From Planctomycetaceae bacterium (GTDB lineage Bacteria > Planctomycetota > Planctomycetia > Planctomycetales > Planctomycetaceae), in assembly GCA_021732975.1 (NCBI GenBank), contig JAKFWC010000019.1, positions 1 through 64,000 of the forward strand: DNA of 64,000 nucleotides, given 5' to 3'. Position numbers and translations under genes: made by a program. Positions within the stretch are counted from its first letter, which is position 1; each line of letters starts with the position of its first letter. Positions 43,514 through 51,486 of this stretch are shown one piece after another. The notes under the pieces were generated by a model that saw only the letters and a program-made list of their open reading frames with translations, was not told the origin of the DNA and did no database searches.

Positions 43514-44761
43514 TCACATCAACTGATATTCCGGTAACGACAACGACAAAGACAATCGGTCCGAGGGAACGGCTTTCGTCAGCACCTCCCGTGTGGTGTC
43601 CGACAACGGAGTAGCGAACAGTGCCGTCACCCAGTCGTGCGGCTGCTGGGCGATCGCTTCGCGGACCTCGCTGCGGAGGCTGCCGTAACGCTCGCTGCCG
43701 GTCACATCGCTCAGAAAATTCCAGCGCTGAATCCATGCGGTGGCGTGAATCCATTGGCGACCGCCGTCCCAGCCCTTCACCGATGGCGGGGCAAACACGT
43801 CCTGTCCCAATTGCGCGGACAAGTCGCGCACGGCGGGCCAGCGAATCCGTTCACACAACGGCCGCAATGTGCCCAGAACGAGTTCCACCGGCGACTTGAT
43901 GATCGTGCCGCGAACATCGCTGCCGTAAAACTCCGGAGAGCGACAAACTTCCTTCAGCACCGGCGCGAAGGTCAGATCGTGCTTCGTGAACAAGGCCGCA
44001 ACGCGGTCAATCCATGCCGGTGATGGCTCGGTCACCACAAATGTCCGCAGCAACTTGAATGCGAGAAACCTGGGGCAGGCGGGATGATCCAGGCACAAGT
44101 TGATGATCGCCTGGCCGTCGAATTTTCCGGTCTTCCCGAAGACGGTTTTGTCGCTGCTATCGTGCTGCGAATCATTGAACCAGAAGCGGCCTTCCCGCAG
44201 GTGCCAGCCGGAAAACGCGCGGGCCGCTTCCTGAATATCGCGTTCCGTGTAGTTGCCGAGGCCGAGAGCAAACAGTTCCATGACTTCGCGGGCAAAATTT
44301 TCGTTCGGATGCCGTTTGCGGTTGGCGTTGCCATCGAGCCACACGAGCATCGCCGGATCGCGGGCCACAGTGGTGAGTAATTGCCGAAACGAACCTGAGC
44401 CGAGCGTGCGGAACAGATCGTTCTGCGCGGTCATCATCGGGACCGACAGCACTTTATTGTACGAGGTGGCGAAGTGGTTGTGCCAGAAGAGCGTGACCTT
44501 CTCGGTGACTGGGTTCGCGGTCCCCGCCATGCGATGCAGCCACCAGGCTTTCAAATCCTGAATGCTCGCCGTGGCCACCGCCGCGTCCCGCAATGCCGCT
44601 TGCGAAGCGGTAAATTCAGCGGTTTCCGGTTGCGGCGTGAACAGCCGATCGAGCGTGGCGTCCAAACCTTCGCGCACGGCGCGGTCAATCTCCTCTGGGT
44701 TGACGCCGAATTGCAACCGCCGCAGCAGGTGAGCCGCGGCTGAAGTATCGAAGGTGATCAT
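43514..44761 (-). CDS. DUF1800 family protein
   Basis: 415 residues from the ATG at 44761, which overlaps the upstream stop as ATGA. DUF1800 pattern: AHLLRRLQFGVNPEEIDRAV, TEKVTLFWHNHFATSY, MLVWLDGNANRKRHPNENFAREVMELFALGLGNYTERDIQEAARAFSGW and FAPPSVKGWDGGRQWI. No signal peptide is visible, as is common in the family. DUF1800 and DUF1501 genes are paired throughout bacteria; a function in envelope polymer handling has been suggested but not shown here. The product probably works with the DUF1501 protein encoded next. Confidence 0.9.
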   Translation of the reverse strand: MITFDTSAAAHLLRRLQFGVNPEEIDRAVREGLDATLDRLFTPQPETAEFTASQAALRDAAVATASIQDLKAWWLHRMAGTANPVTEKVTLFWHNHFATSYNKVLSVPMMTAQNDLFRTLGSGSFRQLLTTVARDPAMLVWLDGNANRKRHPNENFAREVMELFALGLGNYTERDIQEAARAFSGWHLREGRFWFNDSQHDSSDKTVFGKTGKFDGQAIINLCLDHPACPRFLAFKLLRTFVVTEPSPAWIDRVAALFTKHDLTFAPVLKEVCRSPEFYGSDVRGTIIKSPVELVLGTLRPLCERIRWPAVRDLSAQLGQDVFAPPSVKGWDGGRQWIHATAWIQRWNFLSDVTGSERYGSLRSEVREAIAQQPHDWVTALFATPLSDTTREVLTKAVPSDRLSLSLSLPEYQLM

Positions 44762-46512
44762 TGCCAACCCCCTTGCAACGTCAGCGTCAGACCGGTCGGC
44801 GTGACATCCGTTGACAATCGCAGCGGCTTCTGTGTCCGCAGGATCGTCTCCAGAAACTCGCGCTCGCTCTTCGATTGCTCGGCTGTCTTTCCTTCCTGCA
44901 CGCCGCGGGCTTCGATCAACGCGTGATTGGACTTCACCAGCGGAGCGGCGTTCTCCGGCGCGAGGATCAATTCAAAATTACGCTGCACCGTCGCCGCCGT
45001 TGTCGTGGCCGTCTTCTGCGTCGATTGCAGAGCGTCAATCAAGTCCTTGCAGAGTTCGACGGAAGACGCGGCGATATACTGCGATCCCACCAGGGCCGAT
45101 GCCGGTTGCGCATTGAAGATCGCCGGCAAGGCCTGCCCCTTGGGGATTTCGAGGTACCGGGCATAAGTGATCGTCACGCCTTTGTAGGTTTCCGCACTCG
45201 TCAACCACGGCTGTCGCATCTGCTTGGCGGCTTCGAGATTGGTGAGTGATGTCAACGTCTGAATGAACAGGTTGAACACATCCGCACCGCGCTGGGCATC
45301 GGTGAGCGACACCACCAGCGCACCCGCGGGCAACTGCAAGCCCGGCGGTTGCGGCAGATGCGGATACGTCTGCTCGGCGAACACCAGCGTCAATGGGCCG
45401 GACATCAGCGAGAGAATGTCCTGGCTGAAATCTTTCCCCGGCAGAAATGTAGCGAGTCCCGTTTCAAACTTGTCGAACTCGGGCAACACCTTCGCTTCGA
45501 GCAATGCGTCCCGCTGGCGATACCATGTGGCCCAATCGCGCACCAGCGTCATCGTGGCGAGCCGCCGGGGCACGGTCGGCAGCAGTTCCGGTTGCACCAG
45601 CGGCTGTGTCGACAGCAGCGTCTTGTGTGCGGCATCAATCTGCCCGGCATCCCCACTTACGTCGAACTTTAAATCGAAGCCTTCCGGGCGAATCTGTAGC
45701 GAGGCGAGTACATCCTTGCCGATCGCGGCGTATTCCGTCAGCCCACCGAAGAGTAACGATGCGAGCGGATTGTCGAGCTTCGCGGGAATCAACCGGGCTT
45801 GGCCCAGCAGTTCGCGAATGCGGACAGGATCAACAGCGAGACTCACTATCGTGTCGGACTTGGCCGGGGCACCGCTCAGCTTGGCTCCCAGCGTCTTCGC
45901 CAAGGAATCCGTCACGGTTTCCGACAATCGGCGGCGGACATCGTCCACGATCCGCGCAGTACCACCAACCACCCAGCGGTCTTTGACCCAGGTGCGATTA
46001 CCATCCGGCGCCGTAGTCAACCAGGCTCCGTCGACGGTCTCCGATTTGATCTTATCGTTGGCGAGCGGGATCAGGGCTTCGAGTCGCGATTTTAGATGCC
46101 CGCCGATTTCGTCGTCGGCGAGGCGAACCAGCAGCACGCCTTCCGGTTTGCCACCGGGTTCGCTGGGGGGATACACCGCCACAATTCCGCGGTCGCCCAG
46201 TACGCGTTTGGAGGCGTCCCAGAGATTCAGGCCGAGTTGCCCTTCGAGCATCGCCCGACCGCCACGGAATTTGCGGCCGTTGTTGGACTCGGTCCATTGA
46301 CGATACGGCTCGGATTCGTAGGCCGCCTTCAGCAACGGCGACGACTGTGCGCGTTCGATGAGCGCGTTCGCGTTCGCCCATTCCGCCACGGCGATGGCAC
46401 CGGGAGGCAACCGCTCGCTCAGCGAACCATCGTCGCAGAAACCGACCGTGGACCACGTCAGCGACGCGAGTCCCATCCAAACCGTCACCCTTGCCGACCG
46501 GACGAAGAGCAT
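44758..46512 (-). CDS. Exported DUF3352-like protein
   Basis: 584 residues with signal peptide (TVWMGLASLTWSTVGFC). The body recalls DUF3352-type planctomycete/cyanobacterial proteins (LPPGAIAVAEWANANALIERAQSSPLLKAAYESEPY, GLLVRLADDEIGG-like, FAEQTYPHLPQPPGLQLPAGALVVSLTDA, YLEIPKGQALPAIFNAQPASALVGSQYIAASS). These are long mixed alpha/beta proteins without known catalytic residues. Its stop overlaps the DUF1800 start by 4 bases, which makes translational coupling likely and ties it to the DUF1800-DUF1501 pair. The family assignment is tentative. Confidence 0.65.
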   Translation of the reverse strand: MLFVRSARVTVWMGLASLTWSTVGFCDDGSLSERLPPGAIAVAEWANANALIERAQSSPLLKAAYESEPYRQWTESNNGRKFRGGRAMLEGQLGLNLWDASKRVLGDRGIVAVYPPSEPGGKPEGVLLVRLADDEIGGHLKSRLEALIPLANDKIKSETVDGAWLTTAPDGNRTWVKDRWVVGGTARIVDDVRRRLSETVTDSLAKTLGAKLSGAPAKSDTIVSLAVDPVRIRELLGQARLIPAKLDNPLASLLFGGLTEYAAIGKDVLASLQIRPEGFDLKFDVSGDAGQIDAAHKTLLSTQPLVQPELLPTVPRRLATMTLVRDWATWYRQRDALLEAKVLPEFDKFETGLATFLPGKDFSQDILSLMSGPLTLVFAEQTYPHLPQPPGLQLPAGALVVSLTDAQRGADVFNLFIQTLTSLTNLEAAKQMRQPWLTSAETYKGVTITYARYLEIPKGQALPAIFNAQPASALVGSQYIAASSVELCKDLIDALQSTQKTATTTAATVQRNFELILAPENAAPLVKSNHALIEARGVQEGKTAEQSKSEREFLETILRTQKPLRLSTDVTPTGLTLTLQGGWQ

Positions 46513-46690
46513 GCGGATTCTCCCGAAGTGCCACCCGAGCGCAGGCGAACGCCCGCTGGCACGACATACCCCGGTGGTTTCAAGGAAGTTTCAGAATTCC
46601 GACAGGTCGAGAACGCCGGAAAATGGAAGGAGTGGAATCACTTCCGTTCGTGTTGTGCGCGGGTCTCCCGCGCACAGCGACGAATAGGAC

Positions 46691-47305
46691 TCACCGCCGT
46701 TCGCGGGCCCACCGGATGCGGCAACCGCGGGCGATGGTCTCGGTCACAGCCGGCTTTTCGCCTTTTTTGGCGGCGATGATCGCGTCTTCGACATAGCGAA
46801 CTTTCACGACGGCGTCGGTGCTGTCGTCCATCGCCCCCATGTAAACGATCTTGCGATCTTTTCCGAGGACGTAGAACTCAGGGGTGAACATCGCTCCATA
46901 GTCCTTGGCAATCTTCTGCGATTCATCATAGATGTAATGAAACGCCACCTTTTTCTCCTGGACACGCTTGGTCAACGCGGGCAGCCTGTCCGCCTCGACC
47001 CGGTTCACACAAATCGCGACAACGGCAACATTCTCGCTGGTGTATTTCTTCGTCAAAGCATCGATCCGGGCTTCGTAATCCACTGCGGTCTCGCAACTCG
47101 CGCAGGTGAAAACGACCACAACCACATCGGCCTTTGCCAGATCGGCGAGCGAGTGTGTTTTGCCGTCGGTGCCGGTGAGATCTTTCCACGCGGGAGCCAC
47201 ATCACCAATCGAAAGCACTTCGTTAAATTCACCGGCGTGGACGAACGCGGCCGTCAGATAGAGGATGCATGCCAAGCCAAGTTGCCAACATTGTTGTTGA
47301 TGCAT
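46691..47305 (-). CDS. Exported redoxin (AhpC/TSA, thioredoxin-like) protein
   Basis: 204 residues from the ATG at 47305 with GGAGAA upstream. Signal peptide (QLGLACILYLTAAFVHA). Redoxin pattern: GDVAPAWKDLTGTDGKTHSLADL, VVVVFTCASCETAVDYEARI with a CxxC (CASC), VVAICVNRVEADRLPAL, FHYIYDESQKIAKDYGAMFTPEFYVLGKDRKIVY. It resembles planctomycete thioredoxin-fold proteins of the periplasm. It is 23 bases downstream of the phosphodiesterase gene on the same strand, so the two are likely one operon. Confidence 0.88.
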   Translation of the reverse strand: MHQQQCWQLGLACILYLTAAFVHAGEFNEVLSIGDVAPAWKDLTGTDGKTHSLADLAKADVVVVVFTCASCETAVDYEARIDALTKKYTSENVAVVAICVNRVEADRLPALTKRVQEKKVAFHYIYDESQKIAKDYGAMFTPEFYVLGKDRKIVYMGAMDDSTDAVVKVRYVEDAIIAAKKGEKPAVTETIARGCRIRWARERR

Positions 47306-47328
47306 GATTTTAGTTTCTCCCCGGATCA

Positions 47329-48252
47329 CTACGGCTTTGCAGTCTTCAATCCTACCGCGCGGCCGTCGAGTTTCCATTCGGGTTTCAAGGCGATGCCGAG
47401 ATGCGTAAGGGCCGAGGCGACAATGTCGACCTGATACGTCTGCTCTTCGATCTTTCCCGGCATTACCGACGGGCCATTCAGGATCATAAACGTCCGACGG
47501 ATTTCGGGAATCTGACGCCCGCCCCCATGCCCAGTCCCCACGCCGCCATGATCGGTGCCGATGAGGATTAACCAGTCCTCCTCCGCAAATGTCGGCCGCG
47601 CTTTGATGGCCGCGACGACTTCGCCAATCAGCCCATCCACACGTTCAATCGCCGCGATGTACTCGGGCACCTTCGGATGAAATCCTTTCGCGTGTCCGGT
47701 TTCATCAACCTGACCGAGATACAGCATCACGGCATCCGGGTTTTTCTCGCGGATGTGAGCCACGCAGGCTTTCGTGAGCCGGGCATCGGCTTCGACATAG
47801 GCCGCGTGGCCGTGGGCATCTTCGCCCACGGATTCATCGGCGTGACTGAGAATTTTGGTGGAGATCGGCCCCCAATCGGAGAAGGATGCCGTCTGCAAGG
47901 TTGGACGAGCTTCTTTGATCCGCGCGAAGAAATGCGGGAACTCGGCGTAGTGCGTCCCTTTGAAAGCGTTATCCACGGAACCGTGCTTGTCGGGCCAGAC
48001 GCCGCACAACAGATTCGACCAACCGGGTCCACTGACAGTGTCCCCTTTCGTTTCGCGCGGGGCGATGATCTCGGTACCCACGGACAGCGCTCCCTGGGCG
48101 ATGAGGGCATCGAGATGGGGCGTTTGGGCCGCTTCGAGGGCATCCCACCGCGTGCCATCAGTGCCGATGAAGAGCACTTTTTTCACAGGCTCGGCCGACC
48201 AACCGGTGCTGATCAGACCAAAAACGATGACCGCAAGCGCGCGAAACATCAT
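47329..48252 (-). CDS. Alkaline phosphatase superfamily / type I phosphodiesterase-like exported protein
   Basis: 307 residues with signal peptide (ALAVIVFGLISTGWSA). Superfamily motifs: VLFIGTDGTRWDALEAAQTPHLDAL (metal-binding Asp), GDTVSGPGWSNLLCGVWPDKHG (nucleophile Ser or Thr region), YLGQVDETGHAKGFHP (metal ligands) and ILIGTDHGGVGTGHGG. It resembles nucleotide pyrophosphatase/phosphodiesterases or phosphonoacetate hydrolase-like enzymes; the substrate is undetermined. It is the first gene of a probable pair with the redoxin. Start ATG at 48252 or one codon later. Confidence 0.88.
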   Translation of the reverse strand: MMFRALAVIVFGLISTGWSAEPVKKVLFIGTDGTRWDALEAAQTPHLDALIAQGALSVGTEIIAPRETKGDTVSGPGWSNLLCGVWPDKHGSVDNAFKGTHYAEFPHFFARIKEARPTLQTASFSDWGPISTKILSHADESVGEDAHGHAAYVEADARLTKACVAHIREKNPDAVMLYLGQVDETGHAKGFHPKVPEYIAAIERVDGLIGEVVAAIKARPTFAEEDWLILIGTDHGGVGTGHGGGRQIPEIRRTFMILNGPSVMPGKIEEQTYQVDIVASALTHLGIALKPEWKLDGRAVGLKTAKP

Positions 48253-48329
48253 CCAATGGTTCCTTCAAAATGCCTCGTCGAGAAAACATCCTACCGCTTG
48301 CGCTTCGCGGACGACATGATTCGCGGCGA

Positions 48330-48902
48330 TCAAGTCAATACTCCGCATTCCAGATCGATCTGGCGGAACATGGTCCGGGTCACCTGGAAACCGACACTGC
48401 GGTACATCTCGACTGCGGCGACATTCGTGGCGGTCACTTCCAGCGTCGCACGCTTCATCCCCGCGGACTGGAAACCGATCAGACAACGTTGCACGAGCGC
48501 CCGGCCCATTCCCAACCCACGATGCCGGGGGGCCACGCCAACATTTTGAATACAGCCGGTCGTTTCACTGACGGTCACCCCCTGGATGGTACCGCAGTCT
48601 TCGTAACCTGCGGATCCCGGCGGATTCGGCACGGTGATGAGCCACGTCGCCTCGGGCAGAAATCCCGGTTGCAGGGCGATGTCCTTCATCAGTTGATAAC
48701 AGCCGCGATAATCGCCGAGGCACTCAAAGACTTCGGAATCGATTTCATCGCGAAAACTGTGAAACTTCACCAAGGCGTGACGATCTTCCTGCCCGCGTTC
48801 CCACGGCGTCCAGACATAATCCGCGGGCAACACTGGCTGCAAGAGGGCGGCCTGTTGCAGATCGAAGACCATCCGATAGCGTTTATAGTACGCCAGTGAC
48901 AT
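48330..48902 (-). CDS. GNAT-family N-acetyltransferase
   Basis: 190 residues. The acetyl-CoA-binding motif region reads IQNVGVAPRHRGLGMGRALVQRCL (R/QxxGxG/A pattern), followed by ATLEVTATNVAAVEMYRSVGFQVTRTMFRQI, the typical GNAT C-terminus. The N-terminal part (residues 1-95) is less typical and may carry substrate specificity. The target, which could be a small molecule or a protein N-terminus, is unknown. It lies 77 bases upstream of the phosphodiesterase gene on the same strand. Confidence 0.88.
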   Translation of the reverse strand: MSLAYYKRYRMVFDLQQAALLQPVLPADYVWTPWERGQEDRHALVKFHSFRDEIDSEVFECLGDYRGCYQLMKDIALQPGFLPEATWLITVPNPPGSAGYEDCGTIQGVTVSETTGCIQNVGVAPRHRGLGMGRALVQRCLIGFQSAGMKRATLEVTATNVAAVEMYRSVGFQVTRTMFRQIDLECGVLT

Positions 48903-49156
48903 CCCATCCGTCCCGCATCGCCTGCAACCCGGTTCTCATCCCAGCGTCAGCAGTTGTCGGGCGAGTGTCAAGGGGTTGACCAGCGAAACAGGGCTGCCGA
49001 GAGGCACAATCGCCTCAGGCCAGCGATTTGTCCGCAACCCAGTTGTAGTCCGCGCACCACGACGGGCCGGCACATCGGCTGGAATCGTCGCCGTCGGGAT
49101 TCTTCAAGCGAGGCTGCCCTGCGTGAATCGGTTATGATGAGTGGCGACAGTATGCT

Positions 49157-49408
49157 ATGGCGGAACAGAGTGAGAGACAAATGACCGAAATGTCCCCCGG
49201 GAATCACGCGAATCGGCTGATTGCCGTCGAATCAGCGCTGGCGCACATGCAATACGATTTCGAGCAACTGCACGGCGTAGCTCTCGAACTGCAGCGGGAA
49301 TTGCGGCAATTGACGATGCGTCTGCAGCGTTTGGAACAGCGACTGGATGTTCTCGGTGACGATCCGGAAGAACGGTCGCCGGAAGACGAACGCCCGCCGC
49401 ATTACTGA
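49157..49408 (+). CDS. slyX: SlyX-like small coiled-coil protein
   Basis: 83 residues. ANRLIAVESALAHMQYDFEQLHGVALELQRELRQLTMRLQRLEQRLD is a two-helix coiled coil with the SlyX pattern (I..LE...A.....EQLN..V..Q), and it ends in a short acidic, Pro-rich tail with PPHY, as in many SlyX proteins. The function of SlyX is not established. It is followed by a terminator-like hairpin. The start at 49157 lacks an obvious ribosome site; an internal ATG is an alternative. Confidence 0.8.
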   Translation: MAEQSERQMTEMSPGNHANRLIAVESALAHMQYDFEQLHGVALELQRELRQLTMRLQRLEQRLDVLGDDPEERSPEDERPPHY

Positions 49409-49426
49409 TTCTCACCAATAAAGAGA

Positions 49427-49448
49427 CCCAGGGATCAGAATCCCTGGG
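49427..49448. terminator. Strong hairpin between convergent genes (family E)
   Basis: CCCAGGGAT and ATCCCTGGG pair perfectly around CAGA, followed by CTTCCTT. It lies between slyX and the convergent lipoprotein gene. Similar hairpins are found at 63283-63304 and 63335-63356. Confidence 0.7.
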
Positions 49449-49479
49449 CTTCCTTAAACGACTTCTCAAGGGTCAATTT

Positions 49480-49971
49480 TTACAGATTGAAGTTGGCGTC
49501 TTTCACGCCCTTTTCCGGAACGTCGATCGTCAGCTTCGACGTTTGTTCGCTGTTGAACTCCGGAGGAATCAGTTGCTTCGGTCCTTTCCGCTTGTTTCTC
49601 GACTGCGACTGATTTGCAATCATCGACTGCGTGGGATCGTCCAGGACTGATGTCGGATCGGCGGCAAGACTGGCCGTTGCCCCCCCTTCCAGTTTGGAAA
49701 CATAGACCTTATTCAAGCCCGTTGCGGCTCCCTGAGCCAGCATGTACTTCCCTTCGTCGTTGGTCTTGGCGAAGCCGGTAAATTTTTCGGTGAAGAAATA
49801 GACTTCGGCCCCGGCCAGCGGCTTGCCCCCCATCGTCACCACGCCGGAAACGGGAACTTTTTTCACGGAACCTTTGGGAATATCGGTGGAGCCGCCACAT
49901 CCGGAGACAAACATGCCGTTCAGGCCGAACAGCACCACCCACGTCATTCGCTGCAGTCGCCAACCCTTCAC
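49480..49971 (-). CDS. Lipoprotein with carboxypeptidase regulatory-like domain
   Basis: 163 residues from a GTG at 49971 with GGAG seven bases upstream. Signal sequence MTWVVLFGLNGMFVSGC with a lipobox (VSGC), so it is a lipoprotein. VPVSGVVTMGGKPLAGAEVYFFTEKFTGFAKTNDEGKYML is a beta-sandwich of the carboxypeptidase-regulatory/transthyretin-like type common in planctomycete lipoproteins. The tail (SRNKRKGPKQLIPPEFNSEQTSKLTIDVPEKG) is typical. It lies just downstream of a DUF1559 pseudopilin gene on the same strand, an arrangement repeated many times in planctomycete genomes. Function unknown. Confidence 0.8.
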   Translation of the reverse strand: MKGWRLQRMTWVVLFGLNGMFVSGCGGSTDIPKGSVKKVPVSGVVTMGGKPLAGAEVYFFTEKFTGFAKTNDEGKYMLAQGAATGLNKVYVSKLEGGATASLAADPTSVLDDPTQSMIANQSQSRNKRKGPKQLIPPEFNSEQTSKLTIDVPEKGVKDANFNL

Positions 49972-50084
49972 GACAGCACTCCTCAAGTTATAAGCAGAAC
50001 AAATCTCGATCCAGCAAGCTCTGCGGGCCTTCACTGACTGTCACACAACATGCATCTCATCCAGGATAGCAGAGTTGCTGCTTC

Positions 50085-51104
50085 CTAGAATTCGCCGACG
50101 GGCGTGGAATCGTGGATGTATGTCAGTTGACACAAGACAAAATAATCGAGGCTGCTGCCAAGAAACCGCACGGTTCCATCGCCCATTACGAAGTGCGCGC
50201 CGCCGGTATGCCCGCTGTTGAACACCCAGGCATAAGTTCGCTTCTGGGCATCGTTCTGGAAGGGTCGGTTGATACCCCAGTCGGGGGCGTAAGCGGCCAC
50301 CGTAGCCGAGGTCAATGCCGTCGTCGAACCGGAAGGCGTGTAGCCATGGCAGCAAGTATGCGTGCCGTTTAATCCCCAGGGACCGTAATTCGATCCATCG
50401 GTTTTGTACGCGGTCCCGCCCCAAGCCTCGCCGATGAGGACGGAATTGCTGGTTCCATCGGTGAAATCCCGCATCCGTGCGGCACCATTGTTACCAAACG
50501 CTCCCTGCCGGATATCTCCTTTGAAGGAGTCATAGGGGGCGTCATAATCGGTCGTGGAACCCGTGGAGAACAGATAACTGGATCGCCGTGCGAGGTTCCT
50601 CGAGTAGAACGAGGTTCCCCCGGCCCCGGAAGTCGAGACTTCACCCGCATTGGGATGCGACGGGCAGAAAATCATCGGCAGGCTCATCCCGGTGATCGCC
50701 ACGTTCGTGGTATCCGTCCCACTGACCGGCAAACCGTACGGCGACGACATGCTGGAGCAGACATTAAAGTTGTACTGATTGTAGGCGGGAGCCTGATCAA
50801 TATACGGCAGCAGGAAAACCCAGCCAGTGGTATTCAGCACCGGATTGGTCGCCGTGATATAACTCGCGTTGTTATAGCGACCCGAGTTCAGCAAGGCTGG
50901 CGGCATCGTGTTGAAATTATCGTGATAGTTATGGAGCGCCAGCCCCATTTGCTTCATGTTGTTGCGGCACTGCGTCCGCCGGGCCGCCTCACGGGCTTGC
51001 TGCACGGCTGGCAGCAGCAGGGCAATCAGGATGGCAATGATCGCAATCACCACCAGCAATTCGATCAGGGTAAACGCCGCGCGACGGCGAACGACGACGG
51101 ACAT
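50085..51104 (-). CDS. DUF1559 pseudopilin-like protein
   Basis: 339 residues starting at the ATG near 51104, which has AGGAG upstream. The N-terminus RRAAFTLIELLVVIAIIAILIALLLPAVQQAREAARRTQC is a class III (type IV pilin/type II pseudopilin) signal with cleavage before FTLIELL. DUF1559 follows: NNMKQMGLALHNYHDNFNTMPPA, FMDGTSNSVLIGE-like (TDGTSNSVLIGEAWGG), and the C-terminal GGAHFVMGDGTVRFLGSSLD. These are among the most expanded families in planctomycetes and probably form surface fibres or secretion structures; their role is unproven. The lipoprotein gene follows in the same direction. Confidence 0.92.
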   Translation of the reverse strand: MSVVVRRRAAFTLIELLVVIAIIAILIALLLPAVQQAREAARRTQCRNNMKQMGLALHNYHDNFNTMPPALLNSGRYNNASYITATNPVLNTTGWVFLLPYIDQAPAYNQYNFNVCSSMSSPYGLPVSGTDTTNVAITGMSLPMIFCPSHPNAGEVSTSGAGGTSFYSRNLARRSSYLFSTGSTTDYDAPYDSFKGDIRQGAFGNNGAARMRDFTDGTSNSVLIGEAWGGTAYKTDGSNYGPWGLNGTHTCCHGYTPSGSTTALTSATVAAYAPDWGINRPFQNDAQKRTYAWVFNSGHTGGAHFVMGDGTVRFLGSSLDYFVLCQLTYIHDSTPVGEF

Positions 51105-51486
51105 GGAACACTCCTGACAGGCCCGGAAGAAGGAACGACTAGACCACGAGAATCCCGCTGGAGAAAAGGCGAATCTGCCAAGTTCCAGAGATGGGCCGTG
51201 GCTCAACGATGCAGATGGTGTGCCGAAGCCGAACTTCGACGCAAATCCTTGACATCCACTGAATTGGAACAGAGCAGTGCACCGAAGCGACGAGATTACG
51301 AAGCTAACTTCTCCAGCGGAACCGCACATCCCGCGCGCAGTTTGATCGGGCAAAAGTCCGAAGAAAGGCCGTAACGGCTCTGCACTTGGCGTAAAACCGA
51401 AGCGTGGATGGGGTCGCTGTTACCATTTGGGAAGTTTGCGGTAAACTACCCCGTTCACGATTTGGTTCCTTGCAGGATAGCGCGCG
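51105..51486. other. Intergenic region between divergent pseudopilin and pheT genes
   Basis: About 380 bases with no credible gene; open frames that extend into it from both neighbours lack start signals. It should hold two promoters, but none is obvious. No strong hairpin noticed. Confidence 0.5.
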
